A DNA stretch of 64,000 bases from the NCBI GenBank assembly GCA_028386065.3, contig JAKUCV010003064.1, positions 135,617 to 199,616 of the forward strand, read 5' to 3'. Of this stretch, positions 10,387 through 22,149 are shown piece by piece. The stretch comes from Turnera subulata. Its lineage: Eukaryota; Streptophyta; Magnoliopsida; Malpighiales; Passifloraceae. A program made the position numbers and the translations under genes. Below the pieces are notes generated by a model that saw only the letters and a program-made list of their open reading frames with translations, was not told the origin of the DNA and made no database searches. The stretch's first letter is position 1. Every line of letters begins with the position of its first letter.

Positions 10387-10893
10387 TGTTGTAAATAAAT
10401 TATGGTGAATGTCATTATTACCATCCAGTAAAACTCATTTTTACCATACCCGAATTTACCCCCGGTAAATACTTTACCCATACACCAAACTTCTACTTAG
10501 AATTATCTCTTTGGCTAATTATCCTCCATAATTCAATTTGTCATAATCCAAATATCATCTTCCTTTACCTAACATCCCTTTGATTTTATCCTTTTAAATT
10601 AATCATACTTATTTGTTTTTATCCTCCCATTTCCAACTATAAATACCCCTTTATTCCTTCACTTTCATATACTTACATCCTACCATAAGATTACTCTCTT
10701 CATTTCCATACACATACACCTCTCCTCTCCATCTCCCTTCATCTATATTTTATTAATCTTCATTATTACTATTACTATCAAAGTTGTATTATTACTATTA
10801 ATGGTATATTACTTCCATCAAGGTTAGATTATTACCTTGATCAAGCTTGTATCATTCCATCAAGAAGTGAATTTCTCCCCCAATTTTATAACA
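10387..10893 (+). repeat. 3' LTR of Copia A (right end approximate)
   Basis: It starts TGTTGTAAATAAATT right after the purine tract CAAGGGGGAG. The interior has a TATA box, CTATAAATA at about 10638. The right end is placed at the ACA near 10893 from general LTR form only, because the 5' LTR is outside the window. Its sequence differs from the LTR of B although the internal regions are related. Confidence 0.55.
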
Positions 10894-11339
10894 GAACTGT
10901 TATTCACTCGTTTTTTAAGAAAGAAAATTGTCAATTTGTCATTAGGCTAAATCGATATAGAGGGTTAATTAATTCTTCGCATAATTTTCGGATAAAGGGC
11001 CTGGGAGTCATCAAGGCCTATGACGCCATTTTTTATTCTTACAAAAAAAACATTTTTTGTTATCAAATTAATCCAATTAATTATGTTGAACTGTTTATCA
11101 AGAAAGTGCTATTCACGATTTCCTCGAATTTTGCTGGGCTGGGCTGGGCTGGGCTGGCCATTATATCTTGTGACGGGGCCTCTACATGTCAAATCTTGTT
11201 GTGTACAAAAGTTCACGAATTATACTTTGAAGAATAGTTATGCATTATAGATTTATAGTGCGCCAAAGTCTTGGCATAATTAGAAATATGTTGTAGCCTA
11301 ACGTAGAACCAGGAGGAAGTAGGATGCCGCTGATGACGG
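10894..11339. other. Non-coding spacer with a short GGGCT repeat
   Basis: AT-rich sequence between Copia A and element C. It holds a short perfect repeat of GGGCT (about 11133-11155). No gene is seen. Confidence 0.5.
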
Positions 11340-12170
11340 TGTTTGCACCAATCCAAAATCATCAAAGGATTGGCTCGGGTCATCTAGACATTTAGAGTAA
11401 GTTGTCTTTGGCTCATGGACTAGTTGGGATAAGGTTAGTATCGGCCTTCTGGGTTGATAAGCTCGTAGGTAGGTCCCACTAGAAGGCCTGTCTTTTGGGC
11501 TCTCTTTCGGCCATTACAGCTTGGAAAATTGTGGAAGACCAGTATAAGTGCAGATTGGTATTGGCCTTCTGGACTAAGTTGTCCGTGAATTAAGTGGTCT
11601 TTCTGGTTCGTTAAGTCTGTGGATGGGCCGAGTGATAAGTCTGTAGATGGGCCCAGTGGTCTCTCTGGACTTATAAGGTTTGTGGTGGATTTCCTTGGTC
11701 GATGGGAGGCTCTTTTCAAAATTCGTTACGGAGACCTTTTTGGGAGATTTTGAATTTCAAGTCTTGCATAAGGATATTGATCAGGAGGTTAATAAATTTG
11801 AAGAAGATTTAAGATGGCCTTTTTGAAAGGTCTCTATCTTATTATTGCAAGTTTAGAAAGTTGAAGGCAGGTTATGAATTTGAATCTTGTAATTTAGACT
11901 AGCTTATCTGGTGAATAACTTGTGCGCCTATATAAGGCTATTGGCCTTTCTTGTACATGGATCACAATAAAATCATCAAGAAATCATTCAAGTTATTTTT
12001 ATCCAATTTATATTTTTATCGGACAGTGCTGTAGAATTTACTATGTCTTCTTAGATAACTTAGTTCAGAAAATCCAAAACCCGTTCTAAGGACGTGTGAC
12101 ACCGTCTGTTCGGCCCTTCAGCGGTCGGATCTGGTAGCCATTGGTCGCTCGCCGTTCAATGTAGCAAACA
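11340..12170 (+). repeat. 5' LTR of element C
   Basis: 831 bp. TATA box CTATATAAGG at about 11928-11937, itself inside the hairpin GCCT-ATATA-AGGC. Confidence 0.85.
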
Positions 12171-12321
12171 GTTTTTGCAGGGTTCGAAGCTGTTCTATTT
12201 GGAGAACAGTTGTAGCTTTTGGCACGTCCGGTGGGAACCACACGTTCCACTATAGAAGTCTTGTCGCTGAGCATTCATTATGCCCGAGACGAGAAGAAGT
12301 CTTTTTCACTAATCATTCATC

Positions 12322-14007
12322 ATGCCAGAAACTAGAGAAGATTCAGAACTTCGACAGGCTATAATAGAGATTATGGCCGAATGACTGGCATTGGGGCTTT
12401 CTCTCTGGGAAAATCCTGACGACCACGATTCTCTCACAAGTGAAGAAGAAGAACACCACCGCCATGGTCTCCCAAGCACGTCAAAACAAGGGGGGCAAGG
12501 CCCAGACCAATATTGGTTAGGCAGCAACCATTTAGGCCGGTCTAGCCATGATCATCCTGGTGAGGATGATGATCAACCATGCTTTGATGAGTATCCCGAG
12601 GAGGTTCAACTGATGGATGATCAATATATTGATCTTGGCCATCCAGATTCTAGTGATGACCGGGAAAAACCTGCCCGCTAGGGGGCAGCATGGATCCAGG
12701 CCTTCGTAAAGAAGAATCGTCGTCATCGACTTTGCAAGGTGAAGGCCATGGTCTACAGAGCATTGCTGGTTGCCGGAGCCATCCGGTCATTCCTAGTAAG
12801 AAGAATCAACAAACAATGCTTGGTGGCCAGGACCAGAAGGCCATCACCAATGGTCACCAAGCCACTAATAAAGACTAGAAGGCCATTCCAAATGGTCATA
12901 GTCTGCAGGTTCTTGGGGCCGGCTATACCAAAAAAACAAATTAACACTCCCAAGGCGCAGACCATGGTTACAGATCCCGGTGCTAAGCTGAAGGCCAAGG
13001 TAGTGGAGTTCAATTACGAGGTAACACGGTGTTCTGAGTGCAGGAAGGTCAATCCTAAGGTGTAGCTCTGATCTGAACTGATCGATGGTAGGCCTCTATC
13101 TAGGATGATCAAGCCCTTAGCACCGAAAGACCACAAGTGGCATATGAACCAGCCGAGGAAGCAGCCACGACGAATACGAATTTCCCCGCATGCGCACCTG
13201 AGGGATTTGGAGGCTCGCTTTGAGCGATTTGGGCTTATAAGGACTCAAAAGAGGCGCATGCAACGCCTGAGGCAGGAACTAGGTGTCGGCCAGCAAACAT
13301 CACTGAAGAGAACGGGGAGACCATTGGCCGATGCCAGGCCAGTCCACAATGAAGTTGGAGCTCCTAGGAGACTGATGGAAGAGAGGCTAGGTGATCAATC
13401 TCAGCGATCAGTCAAGGAGAGATTGTCAAGATGGTCCGGGAGACCAATAACCCATGCCCCAGATCATCCAGCACCCAAATTGCCGGTGGAGGCGAAGATT
13501 GAACCAATAAGGAGGGAGACCAAGCCGCAACAGACGAGGCCACCAACCAAGGTGTGGGTCCCTAGACAAAAACCACCCATAGACCTGGTGGAATTTTTTG
13601 AGGAAGATGATGCCTTCTCAGGAGGTGTGGAGATGTCACAGGCCATACAGTTTGGCTCCTTACCAGTGAAGGCACAAATTAACAAGAATTTTGTGCTGCC
13701 AACCTTCTTCAATACGAGGAGGTCAATGATCAACCTTATGGAGTTTAAAGAAGCGGAAGATGTGGCAGATGTTCCATGTTTGAAAAATGAGGTGGAAGAC
13801 CGAATTTATAGGAGTAAGGTCGCGTTGACCAATGATGATGAGGACCAATCTCCATCTTTTCTGATTGCAAGAAGGCCTCCTACATGCGAATATAAACTAG
13901 AATTAGAAGGTAAAGACCAAATACTCTCTCTTCCACTTACCGGTCACAAACTTTTTATTCTATTGTTGGCATGGATGGTTTCTTGGAGTAGAGTTGCTTT
14001 CTGTTGA
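12322..14007 (+). pseudogene. Gag-like ORF of element C, four in-frame stops
   Basis: One reading frame runs from ATG 12322 (MPETREDSEL) to the stop at 14007, about 560 codons, interrupted only by stops at 12382, 12679, 13063 and 13069. No frameshift is needed. The product is acidic at the N-terminus (SLWENPDDHDSL, SSDDREK), has a short Cys pair (CSECRK) and then a basic middle (HLRDLEARFERFG, QKRRMQRLRQEL). It ends in a region with PTKVWVPRQK and DLVEFFEEDD. I do not recognise a domain; position and composition fit the gag of a gypsy-type element. No zinc knuckle is visible. Confidence 0.55.
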
Positions 14008-16242
14008 TCATGATATTTAATTAGGCCATTTATTTCTTGATGGCCAAAAGCCATTTATTTTCTTGGTGGCCGTGGTGGCATTTTTGAATAAATTGGCCAA
14101 GAAGGTTTTTTGTTAGCCAGCGATCCAACTTTGAACTTTCTCTGATCAACGGAGTTTGAAGTTCGCCTTTCCGTTTCAATAAAACGTCCAGGTGCAGCCC
14201 CTGTGAATTTCTATTATGTGATAGAATGATCTGTGGGGTTTTGTGATAAAACGTTTAGATCAGAGGAGGCGAGGAAGGCGATCTATGCGAGCTCGTTTCA
14301 AAAGAAGGACATGCTTGGCATTCTTGTATGGATTCTATAGCCCCTTAAAATGATTTTGTAATCGTTTACAGTTATGGGGTTATGGTTGTTTGAATAGACT
14401 TTGCTGGTTGTCAAAACGGCCTTCGAAGCATACGGCTTTTATGGAAGGCATTGGCAGATTGTTCCAGGGAGTAGGAGGCAGTGTTGATGAATTTTCTTAT
14501 TTAGTAGAATGATCTCTATGATTGTTTCGATGGATTGTTCTTGCCTTCCGTAGAGTCTTGGTCTACTGAGAGAATAAGCTCTCAAAATATATAAGGTTCC
14601 TGGGAATTGATTACTTGGCGAAGCGGTCGTTACGATCGTTCTTATTTACGGAAATTCACGGAAGGAGGTGGTCGTTGGCTGAGCGATGTGATTTACAAAG
14701 CAATCTTGGTGATCGTTTTATGGTTTTTCTGGTGCTCATTTGTGCGGTGGACATTCTAGGAATGAAGGCATGTGGAAATTTCCTCATCCATTAAAATGGT
14801 CTTAATTACCGTTTCGGTTGGAAAGGTTCTTGACTACTGGAAGGGTTTCGTCGTTTGACCTCACGTGAGCATGTACATGGCATTTCATGGTCTCCAGATA
14901 AAGTTGCTCGCCATTTAAGACGATCGTATTAAGAAAGGAATTTACAAGATGCTTTGCGTGGTAGTTATGGAGCCTTGTGATTGTGGAATGTGATCGTTCT
15001 TAAAGGAAGGTCTTTCCGGGATTTCTTTGAAAGCGATCTTGATATGGTCGTTGCTTGGAAAATATTAATTCGGCCTTTATGTGGATTTTGCTACTCGTCA
15101 AGTGTCTTTGTGGCCGAGAAGTCTGCTATTAAAACGGTCTTTATGATCGTTTAGTCAATGAATAAAGGTTTCCTCCTGGAGGAGATATCCGGAAATTCTT
15201 TGGGGAGACGGTTCTTCGGTAAGGATCCTTTCAAAAGAAATATTTAAATGGCCTTTTCGGACTTCGACAAGGCCTTTTGATCGCCTTGAAGAAGGAATGA
15301 TCGATCTTTGGATTTTCTCAAGACGGGTATATTATTCTCAAATCATCGACGAGTGTTGGTCTTTGATGAATATTTTGTTGTCCTCAATTCTCTTTGTTCA
15401 CAAGACGGCCGAAACTTTCAAGAGAGTCATGGTAGGAGGAGTTGGAAGCGACATCGTCGTGGTGTTTTAGATGATGTCGACAAGGGTTCTTTGTTGTAAG
15501 TGTCGACAGGGTTTTCTATGACGACAAAGGTCTTTCTTTTATGAAGTGTCGACGAGTGCTTCTTGGGTCAGTTCGGCAAAGGGCTTTGGTCATTATTTAT
15601 GCTAGTTTCACAAAGAAGAGTTTTAATGGAAGTCGGATTGTTCTCCAAGACAGATCCTTGGAGGCAAGGGCGCAAGGGTTATTTTTTGATGAATCTTCCT
15701 CCAAGGCAAATTTTTGGAGATAAAGGCGCACAACAGTAAGAGAATATTATTAAGGTTCCTTTCTTATCTCGAGTTGCCTTACAGAGTTGATTTTTATGGA
15801 AGGATCGATTTCGTAAAAAACAAAAAAAAAAGGAATTTTATCTTATTGATATTAATGAAGCCGATTGGAGAAGGGTATCAGTTTTTCTCTTGTTAGTTGG
15901 ATTGGGAGATTTAGATTATATCTGTGAATGATCTTTAGGGTTTTTGGTCGCAGAACGATCCTTTTGGGATATCGTTATTATTGGTTCAAGGACCCGTGGA
16001 GCTTTAGTGTTGGACTTGGCAAGGGTTCGCGTTTGTTTTGTGCCGAGTTGGGAGATGTTTTTTTCATTATACAGGCGGGGCCACATCGGTTGTTTGAAAT
16101 CAATTTTGTGAAGGCCGTTTTATTATCAGAGATTATTAATAGTAGTTATCATGGCTTATAAGATATCAATTTTGGTGGGTGAATGTCTTGTCCATCCCTC
16201 CAATTTTTGATAGACAACAAATGAAGGGTTGAGGGGGGCAAC
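14008..16242 (+). other. Non-coding interior of element C
   Basis: No pol domain and no long frame are seen. Words such as GGTCGTT and GATCGTT recur. Short complementary arms are common: GTTTT-GTGAT-AAAAC near 14240, GAGAG/CTCTC near 14569, CGGTC-GTTAC-GATCG near 14630, CGGTC-TTTAT-GATCG near 15138 and TCCTCC/GGAGGA near 15172. Some need a G-T pair. Confidence 0.55.
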
Positions 16243-17044
16243 TGTTTGCACCAATCCAAAATCGTCAAAGGATTGGCTCGGGTCATCTAGACATTTAGAG
16301 TAAGTTTTCTTTGGCTCATGGACTAGTTGGATAAGGTAGGTATCGGCCTTCTGGGTTGATAAGTAGGTCCCACTAGAAGGCCTGTCTTTTGGGCTCTCTT
16401 TCGGCCATTACAGCTTGGAAAATTGTGGAAGACCAGGATAAGTGCAGATTGGTATTGGCCTTCTGGACTAAGTTGTCCGTGTGAATCAAGTGGTCTTTCT
16501 GGTTCATTAAGTCTGTGGATGGGCAAAGTGGTCTCTCTGGACTTATAAGGTTTGTGGTGGATTTTGCCTGGTCGATTGGAGGCTCTTTTCGAAATTCATT
16601 CTGGAGACTTTTTTAGGGGATTTTGAATTTCAGGTCTTGCAGAAGGATATTGATCAGGAGGTTAATAAATTTGAAGAAGATTTTAAAAGATTTTAGATGA
16701 CATTTTTGAAAGGTCTCTATCGTAAGCTTAGAAAGTTGAAGGCAGGTTATGAATTTGAATCTTGTAATTTAGACTAACATATCTCGTGATAACTTGTGCG
16801 CCTATATAAGGCTATTGGCCTTTCTTGTACAAGGATCACAATAAAATCATCAAGAAATCATTCAAGTTATTTTTATCCAATTTATATTTTTATCGCACAA
16901 TACTGTAGAATTTGCTATTTCTTCTTAGATAACTTGGTTTAGAAAATCCAAAACCCGATCTAAGGACGTGCGACACCGTCCGTCCGGTCCTTCAGCGGTC
17001 GGATCCGGTAGCCGTTGGTCGCTCGTTGTTCAACGGAGCAAACA
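16243..17044 (+). repeat. 3' LTR of element C
   Basis: 802 bp, matches 11340-12170 with scattered substitutions and small deletions. Confidence 0.85.
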
Positions 17045-18788
17045 AACGACTTCAAAAACAACAGCTGCAGATTCATGGATGTGTAATACAAAGAATATAT
17101 AACTCAACTGGTAAACATGCTGTACGAGTTTAGAGACAAATGAGCAAACACCATAGGCACAAGTCACAAAGAAACAGAAGCAATAACCCACAATAGCCTT
17201 GCATGTTGCAACAAATATTATTCTTTATCTCTATCGTTATTTATCAAGAGCATGGGCTAAAAAAGGTTCTTGTGGTTCCATAAGAATTCATAAAAAAATA
17301 CGATGAATCTGATGAAATGAATTACACTGCACTAAATTTACAATGCAAAAGGGAAATTACGATGTTTACCCTGCAGGAAAAAGATCAGGAAATTTTGTTG
17401 GAGCAGAAAACATTTATAACAATATTAAATACAAAATCTCCCAAACAGTACGTCTCTGCACCATCCCTGTTAGAATTAGGGGAAGTTAACTTTGGCATCT
17501 ATTGAGTCGCAGCAGTACTGTAGGTTGCAGATTTCAATTACAACTAAAATGTCCAAAATGTCTGCTACTGGCAAGCGCAGCGGTACTAAAAAGAGCATGA
17601 TTTATCCAGCTCTGATTTATGAAGCCAAACCAATCCATTAGCAAGCCAAAATGACTCGAATTACCAATAGTTGCATTGCTCAAATTCAATGACGGACATC
17701 TATCAAGCAACTTGTTAACAGTAGATATCAGTAATTTACCTTGGTGAAAATGAAAATAAAGTTCATATCATAGCAGAATGCTTTGTTTTTTAGGCTCCGC
17801 CTCATTCCCAATAGCGAAACAACCACAATGCAGTTCTGATTTATGGAGCCATGCCAATCCACAAGCAAGCCAAAATAACTCGAATTGCCCATAGTTGCAA
17901 CGCTCAAATTCAGCGAAGAAACATCTATCAAGCAACTTGTTAACCTTGAATATCTGTTATATACCTTGGTGAAAATGAAAACGAAGTTCCTAAGATCAGA
18001 CTTCAGCAGATGCTTTGTTTGTTTTTTCGAGGCTCTTCCCTCCCTGCCAATTGCGAAACTGCCACATGACAAGTCCTTTATATTGGGTGGAAAGCAAAGA
18101 AACCATCTAGATCTAGTGTAAGAAACAGTAGTCTAATAATGAAATCAAACTTGGTAGCTATTGGGAGCCACCAGCAGTAACTACAGGCCTCCCAGGAGAT
18201 ACCTGTGGTGTCAATAACCTATATATTTGAAACAAAGAAATGCCATGTACTTAAGGAATGACAGCAGACAATATTGGAATAAAAGAAAAAAGGAAAAAAA
18301 TTCAACGCCTAAACACCATAAACCATTAGCACAACTTGATTGCATACACAGCAAAAACCAGGTATATTACACTATATGACAGAGGAGAGGCAAATGGCAG
18401 CTGCAGTGCTAAATAAGATGAACTGTCAAGGTTACATAGAGCCATTCCGGGATAGACAAAAGGTTCTAGCTTTTTAGAAAATTTGGATCACCTTCATAGA
18501 GTTCTCTTAAACAAAAAAGATGCTGCACTAAACTGCAGGTAAAAGATCAAAAAGCTTTGCTGGAGCGGAAAACATTGATAACAATATTGAATATAAAATC
18601 TCCCAAACGGTAGTAAGGTAAAGTAATATGCTCTGTTCCAATTGCAAAAAGAAGTAATTGCTCTCTTCATTCAAAATTCCATTCGAATCATTTCTGGAGA
18701 ATCAGTGCCAAAGGAGGGAACTCATAAACGCTTTAAGAGACGACTGAGATACTATTTACATTTTATTTCCATAGAAAAACCAACGCCC
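17045..18788. other. Downstream region of the host gene, with two internal duplications
   Basis: No gene is recognised. About 17605-17830 and 17840-18060 are diverged direct copies (shared words include TCTATCAAGCAACTTGTTAA and CCTTGGTGAAAATGAAAA). A second pair lies at about 17325-17465 and 18515-18620 (both hold a stretch ending in TCTCCCAAACRGTA). This may be the 3' flank or 3' UTR of the gene at 18789-20738 on the minus strand. Confidence 0.5.
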
Positions 18789-20738
18789 CTAATCTAGCAC
18801 AACTAGCTTCTGATACCCTTCACCAGCAATAGCTGCCTCCATCACAGCAATGGGATTAAGATCACCATCTTCATTCAAGAAGAGCTTCATCAAATTCTTA
18901 GAGAATCCACTCACAAGCGCCACACCCTTTTGTTTGGAAGGCACCGGCGTAGCCTTTGAGTCTCTCAGATTCCAAAACACAATCTCCGGAATCGCATCTC
19001 CATAGCCCTTGTCAGTAAACTTCCTCACGATCGCCTTATAGTCAGTCTCCCAAGGTGTGGAGGAAGCTTGATCAAACTCCATGTCACTGAACACAAACAC
19101 CCTCTTAATCATCTGCTCCTTTTTCAGGTTCCCCTCAACAGCCACCTTCAGAATAAGATCAAACACTTTCTGGAAATCAGTGTTCATCCCCCACTCCATT
19201 CCCCTCACAAACCCAGTCTTCTCCCTAAGGCTGCTCCCTGCAACCGCTTGAAGCTTAGGATTTGCACTGAAAGTCACAAGCTTTCCCTTCCATGGGTCTT
19301 CGCTCAACTCAGAGACCAACACGCCCAATGCCACAGACACCTCCATCGGCGTCCCACTCATACTACCCGAGACATCACAAATAGCCAAGCAATTCTTCAA
19401 CTTCCCCTTCTCCAACAGATCATCCACCATCCTCTTCCATTGTAGCTCCGCCACTTGGCCACCATCATCGTCGTCCAAGGAAGCAATGATCTCGTGAGGG
19501 AGCAATGCACCCGCCGCAATCTTGGCCTTGCCGGCCTTGACATCCTCCAAATACTGGGTGAAGCGCACCGGATCATGCTTCAAGAACTTCTCTTTGTAAA
19601 ACTTCATAGCCACAGAGGCAACCCTGTTATAAGGCAGCACATCCCATCTATTAGCACCAATGAACACCTCAGGCAATTCAAGAGCCTTACGCAGAGGCAC
19701 CAGGACCCCCTTCCTCAACCGATCGCGAACCCTATAAGCATAATGCGCCTCCTCAACGCCTTCATACTCGGGATACTTCTCCCTGGGGAACACCTTCCTC
19801 GCAATACTCTCGCAAATCAGCGTCGCCTTGTCAAAGGACGAGTCAATCGAAGGGCACCACTTCGCCGCGAGACCCAGCCTCTTGGGCTCGCCGGCCGCAA
19901 GATTCTTCAAGTCTTCCAACAAACACTCAGCGAAGAAATCGGAGACGCGATCGTAGAGGAACCTGTAATCGGGGTCGTAGTTGTAGTGATCGACGGCCTT
20001 CTTGGCCATGGCAAATTCCTTGTCTTTCCTCAAGAGGCTGGCGTTCTTCTTCTCGATGAGGTCTCTCTGCCTGGCGTTCATGATCCTGATCTCCCTGGTG
20101 GCGCTGGGCCCGCCCTTCCCTTTCCTCGCCTTCTTGGGCTTCTTCTTCTTCGCAAACGGAGGCGGGATCCTCCTAAAGCCCCTCACGTTCTTCCCCCTCA
20201 CGTTCACGTTCTTCCTGTCCTTCCACTCCCGCTTCTGCTTCTTCCTCACGTCGGCGCCTTCCAGAAGGCGGTAGAGGATCTCCGGCAAGTCCTTGAAGTA
20301 CCCGAACTGGGCCAGAACCGGGACGTTGCAGGCCAGGGTCTTGGGGTGGAGCTGGTGCAGCCAAAACGCCGCCGTGTAGAACCCTTCCTTGTCGGACTTG
20401 CCGGTGCCGCGTACCCCCCTGAGGTTGGCGACGAGCTTGAGGGTGGTCAGGGCGTCGTGGGCCCAGGCGGACTGGAGCTTCTCCCGGATGGAATCGGGTT
20501 TGGTGCTGGGGACCACGTGGAAGAAGAAATCGAGGCAGGGGTTGCCGGAGGAGAGGTACGTGGCGGAGCGGTTCTCGGTGTAGCCCATGCGGGGCGATCC
20601 CGGCGAGGAGGCTCCTTCTGCGTCGCCGGTGGTGTTGAACTGCGCCACCATGAGATCCATGAAAGGATCACTCTTGCCGGCGGATGCGGTGGCTTTGTCA
20701 GGGCGGGGCTTAGGTGGACCAAGAAGGTTTGGCGCCAT
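18789..20738 (-). CDS. DUF2828-type plant protein with C-terminal vWA-like domain
   Basis: A single uninterrupted frame of 649 residues, the only intact host-type gene here. The N-terminal half has the DUF2828 hallmarks (GNPCLDFFFHVVP, TTLKLVANLRGVRGTGKSDK, FYTAAFWLHQLHPKTLA, FGYFKDLPEILYRLLEG), followed by a very basic insert (KKKKPKKARKGKGG). The C-terminal part is vWA-like with a complete MIDAS: D455-V-S457-G-S459 in CDVSGSMSG, T520 in NTDFQ and D552 in FSDMEFD. The open frame extends upstream to a GTG at 20831, but the first ATG is at 20738 in a strong plant context (ACCATGGCG), so that start is chosen. Intronless, as in Arabidopsis relatives. The molecular role of the family is not established; a metal-dependent protein-binding role for the vWA part is inferred. 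Confidence 0.9.
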   Translation of the reverse strand: MAPNLLGPPKPRPDKATASAGKSDPFMDLMVAQFNTTGDAEGASSPGSPRMGYTENRSATYLSSGNPCLDFFFHVVPSTKPDSIREKLQSAWAHDALTTLKLVANLRGVRGTGKSDKEGFYTAAFWLHQLHPKTLACNVPVLAQFGYFKDLPEILYRLLEGADVRKKQKREWKDRKNVNVRGKNVRGFRRIPPPFAKKKKPKKARKGKGGPSATREIRIMNARQRDLIEKKNASLLRKDKEFAMAKKAVDHYNYDPDYRFLYDRVSDFFAECLLEDLKNLAAGEPKRLGLAAKWCPSIDSSFDKATLICESIARKVFPREKYPEYEGVEEAHYAYRVRDRLRKGVLVPLRKALELPEVFIGANRWDVLPYNRVASVAMKFYKEKFLKHDPVRFTQYLEDVKAGKAKIAAGALLPHEIIASLDDDDGGQVAELQWKRMVDDLLEKGKLKNCLAICDVSGSMSGTPMEVSVALGVLVSELSEDPWKGKLVTFSANPKLQAVAGSSLREKTGFVRGMEWGMNTDFQKVFDLILKVAVEGNLKKEQMIKRVFVFSDMEFDQASSTPWETDYKAIVRKFTDKGYGDAIPEIVFWNLRDSKATPVPSKQKGVALVSGFSKNLMKLFLNEDGDLNPIAVMEAAIAGEGYQKLVVLD

Positions 20739-20762
20739 GGTGGTGGTGGTGGTGGTGGTGGC
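20739..20762 (-). repeat. ACC trinucleotide repeat in the 5' leader
   Basis: A run of ACC triplets on the minus strand sits directly before the ATG. It codes threonines only if the non-ATG extension were translated. It may vary in length between individuals. Confidence 0.7.
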
Positions 20763-20894
20763 GGTTAGGTTTAGGGATTTCGACAGCGAGAGAGAGATTT
20801 GGGGCTTTTGGTTTTGGTTTTGGTTTTCCACGAGATTGATATTTGTCTACTGAAATGAGGTTTGATATTGTCGATATCGTGTGAGCCGAGCTGT

Positions 20895-20903
20895 CTTTTT
20901 ATA
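20895..20903 (-). promoter_or_regulatory. TATA box of the DUF2828 gene
   Basis: The minus strand reads TATAAAAAG about 160 bp before the ATG, which predicts a transcription start near 20865 and a leader of about 130 bases. Confidence 0.55.
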
Positions 20904-21064
20904 CTGGCACACACTTGGTCACCAAGGAAAGCAATTTGTTTTGTTTATTCCAATTAAATAAATTCTGGTTTGTTTTCCAAGTTGGACGGGACACTAACTC
21001 TGCAATTTATGGGCTTTTTTACCCAAAATTGGGGCCCGTTTTCATTTTCTTATTGTTATGGTGC

Positions 21065-21320
21065 GGAATAAAGTGTTTTTTCATCCTTGTATTAGACTTC
21101 AAAGTTGGAAGTCATCCCTCTAATAGATTTTGGCTTGTTTTCATCCCTCTATTTGTGAAGTTTGTCTTATTTTCATCCTTGTGTTTGCCTTTTTGGCCTA
21201 TTTAGAGGGATGAAAACAAGCTAAAACCCATGGACAGAGAGATGAAAACAGACCAAAACCAATACAAAGATGACTTTCAACTTTATAGTCTAACACAAGG
21301 ATGAAAAAAGATTTTAATCC
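21065..21320. mobile_element. Foldback Mutator-type MITE
   Basis: A 256-bp sequence whose two halves are inverted copies of each other. The left end is GGAATAAAGTGTTTTTTCAT and the right end (reverse complement) GGATTAAAATCTTTTTTCAT. It is flanked by the perfect 10-bp direct repeat GTTATGGTGC (21055-21064 and 21321-21330). Long terminal inverted repeats with a 9-11 bp duplication are characteristic of MULEs. No coding capacity. It sits about 160 bp upstream of the DUF2828 TATA box, so it could affect that promoter. Confidence 0.85.
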
Positions 21321-21346
21321 GTTATGGTGCAGATGACAAAAAAAAA

Positions 21347-22138
21347 AAAAAGAAAAGAATCCATTTGTCTTAGTGTAGGTAAAAGTATTTTCACGGCCAA
21401 AGCACCGGGCCGCTGTTATCATCTCTTTCTTTTGATTTTTATTAGCAGCGAGGGAAAGCCATTGATATTTTTGATCAGCAACACAATAGGCGTTTTGGCT
21501 CCAAAAAATTCTTAACACATTTTTTGTGGCTGGTTGAGCCATTATAAGAGGACTCTCAATAGTTCCCTCAAATATTAAATTTTCTCAAACTTTTCATTGC
21601 TCTCAACACAAGTACGCCATGAGAGATACAGCCCTCCCCAATTGCAAACTACTCAATGTTTGTAAAATAACTTCCCACCTATTCATTTGTCTTTACGGTT
21701 TGTAAGACAAGAGGGTTGCAAACTAGGTAGCTTTCGCATAAGCACAAAAGAAAAGTTTGTGCTCTAAACTCTTTGGGCAAATGGAGTCTTGACATAGCTT
21801 TCTACGAATTAGTATGCTGGACCCTTTGACCTGCTTGAATCTTCCTAATCTGTGACCAATCAAACGAACTAGCGACATAAATGTGTGGAAAGGGGAGGCC
21901 AAACCACTAAGCTACCCATCCGAATTTAATTTTTTTAGTGTAACATATTATAAGAAAAGTAATTTAGGGGGTGCCTGGCCCCTACTTGCCCCCTGGATCC
22001 GCCCCTACTTACAAGTTTGAGGTTGGAAGAGAGATGTGATCAGAGGCTTGTCCCATGTTCCTGTGTCTTTTTTTATAAGATCTAGTTACTATCAACAAAA
22101 GTAAAAGAAATTTGGAGTACATTGTAACAGTTACTGAT
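21347..22138. repeat. Duplicated unit L, copy 1
   Basis: About 790 bp that recur at 25716-26487 (copy 2), with the last 190 bp also at 25128-25316. Shared words include AAAGTATTTTCACGGCCAAA, GCAAACTACTCAATGTTTGT and TTACAAGTTTGAGGTTGGAA. No coding signal or terminal repeats are recognised. Confidence 0.75.
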
Positions 22139-22149
22139 GGTCCCCAATA

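Larger units (their letters stand above)
11340..17044 (+). mobile_element. Non-autonomous LTR retrotransposon C
   Basis: LTRs 11340-12170 and 16243-17044 share the ends TGTTTGCACC...GCAAACA, with TGTTTGC/GCAAACA as terminal inverted repeats. A purine tract (GAGGGGGG) precedes the 3' LTR. The only coding trace is one gag-like frame (12322-14007); no RT, RNase H or integrase is seen in the remaining 2.2 kb. Flanks are GACGG on the left and AACGA on the right, so a target duplication is not clear. The plan fits a gag-only, non-autonomous LTR element. Confidence 0.85.

Noticed and set aside
11133..11155. GGGCT repeat as telomere-like sequence
   Set aside because: The plant telomere unit is TTTAGGG; this is only a short simple repeat.
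19455..20768. 437-residue plus-strand frame
   Set aside because: It is the mirror of the DUF2828 coding region; GC-rich codon use leaves the opposite strand open. No recognised domain.
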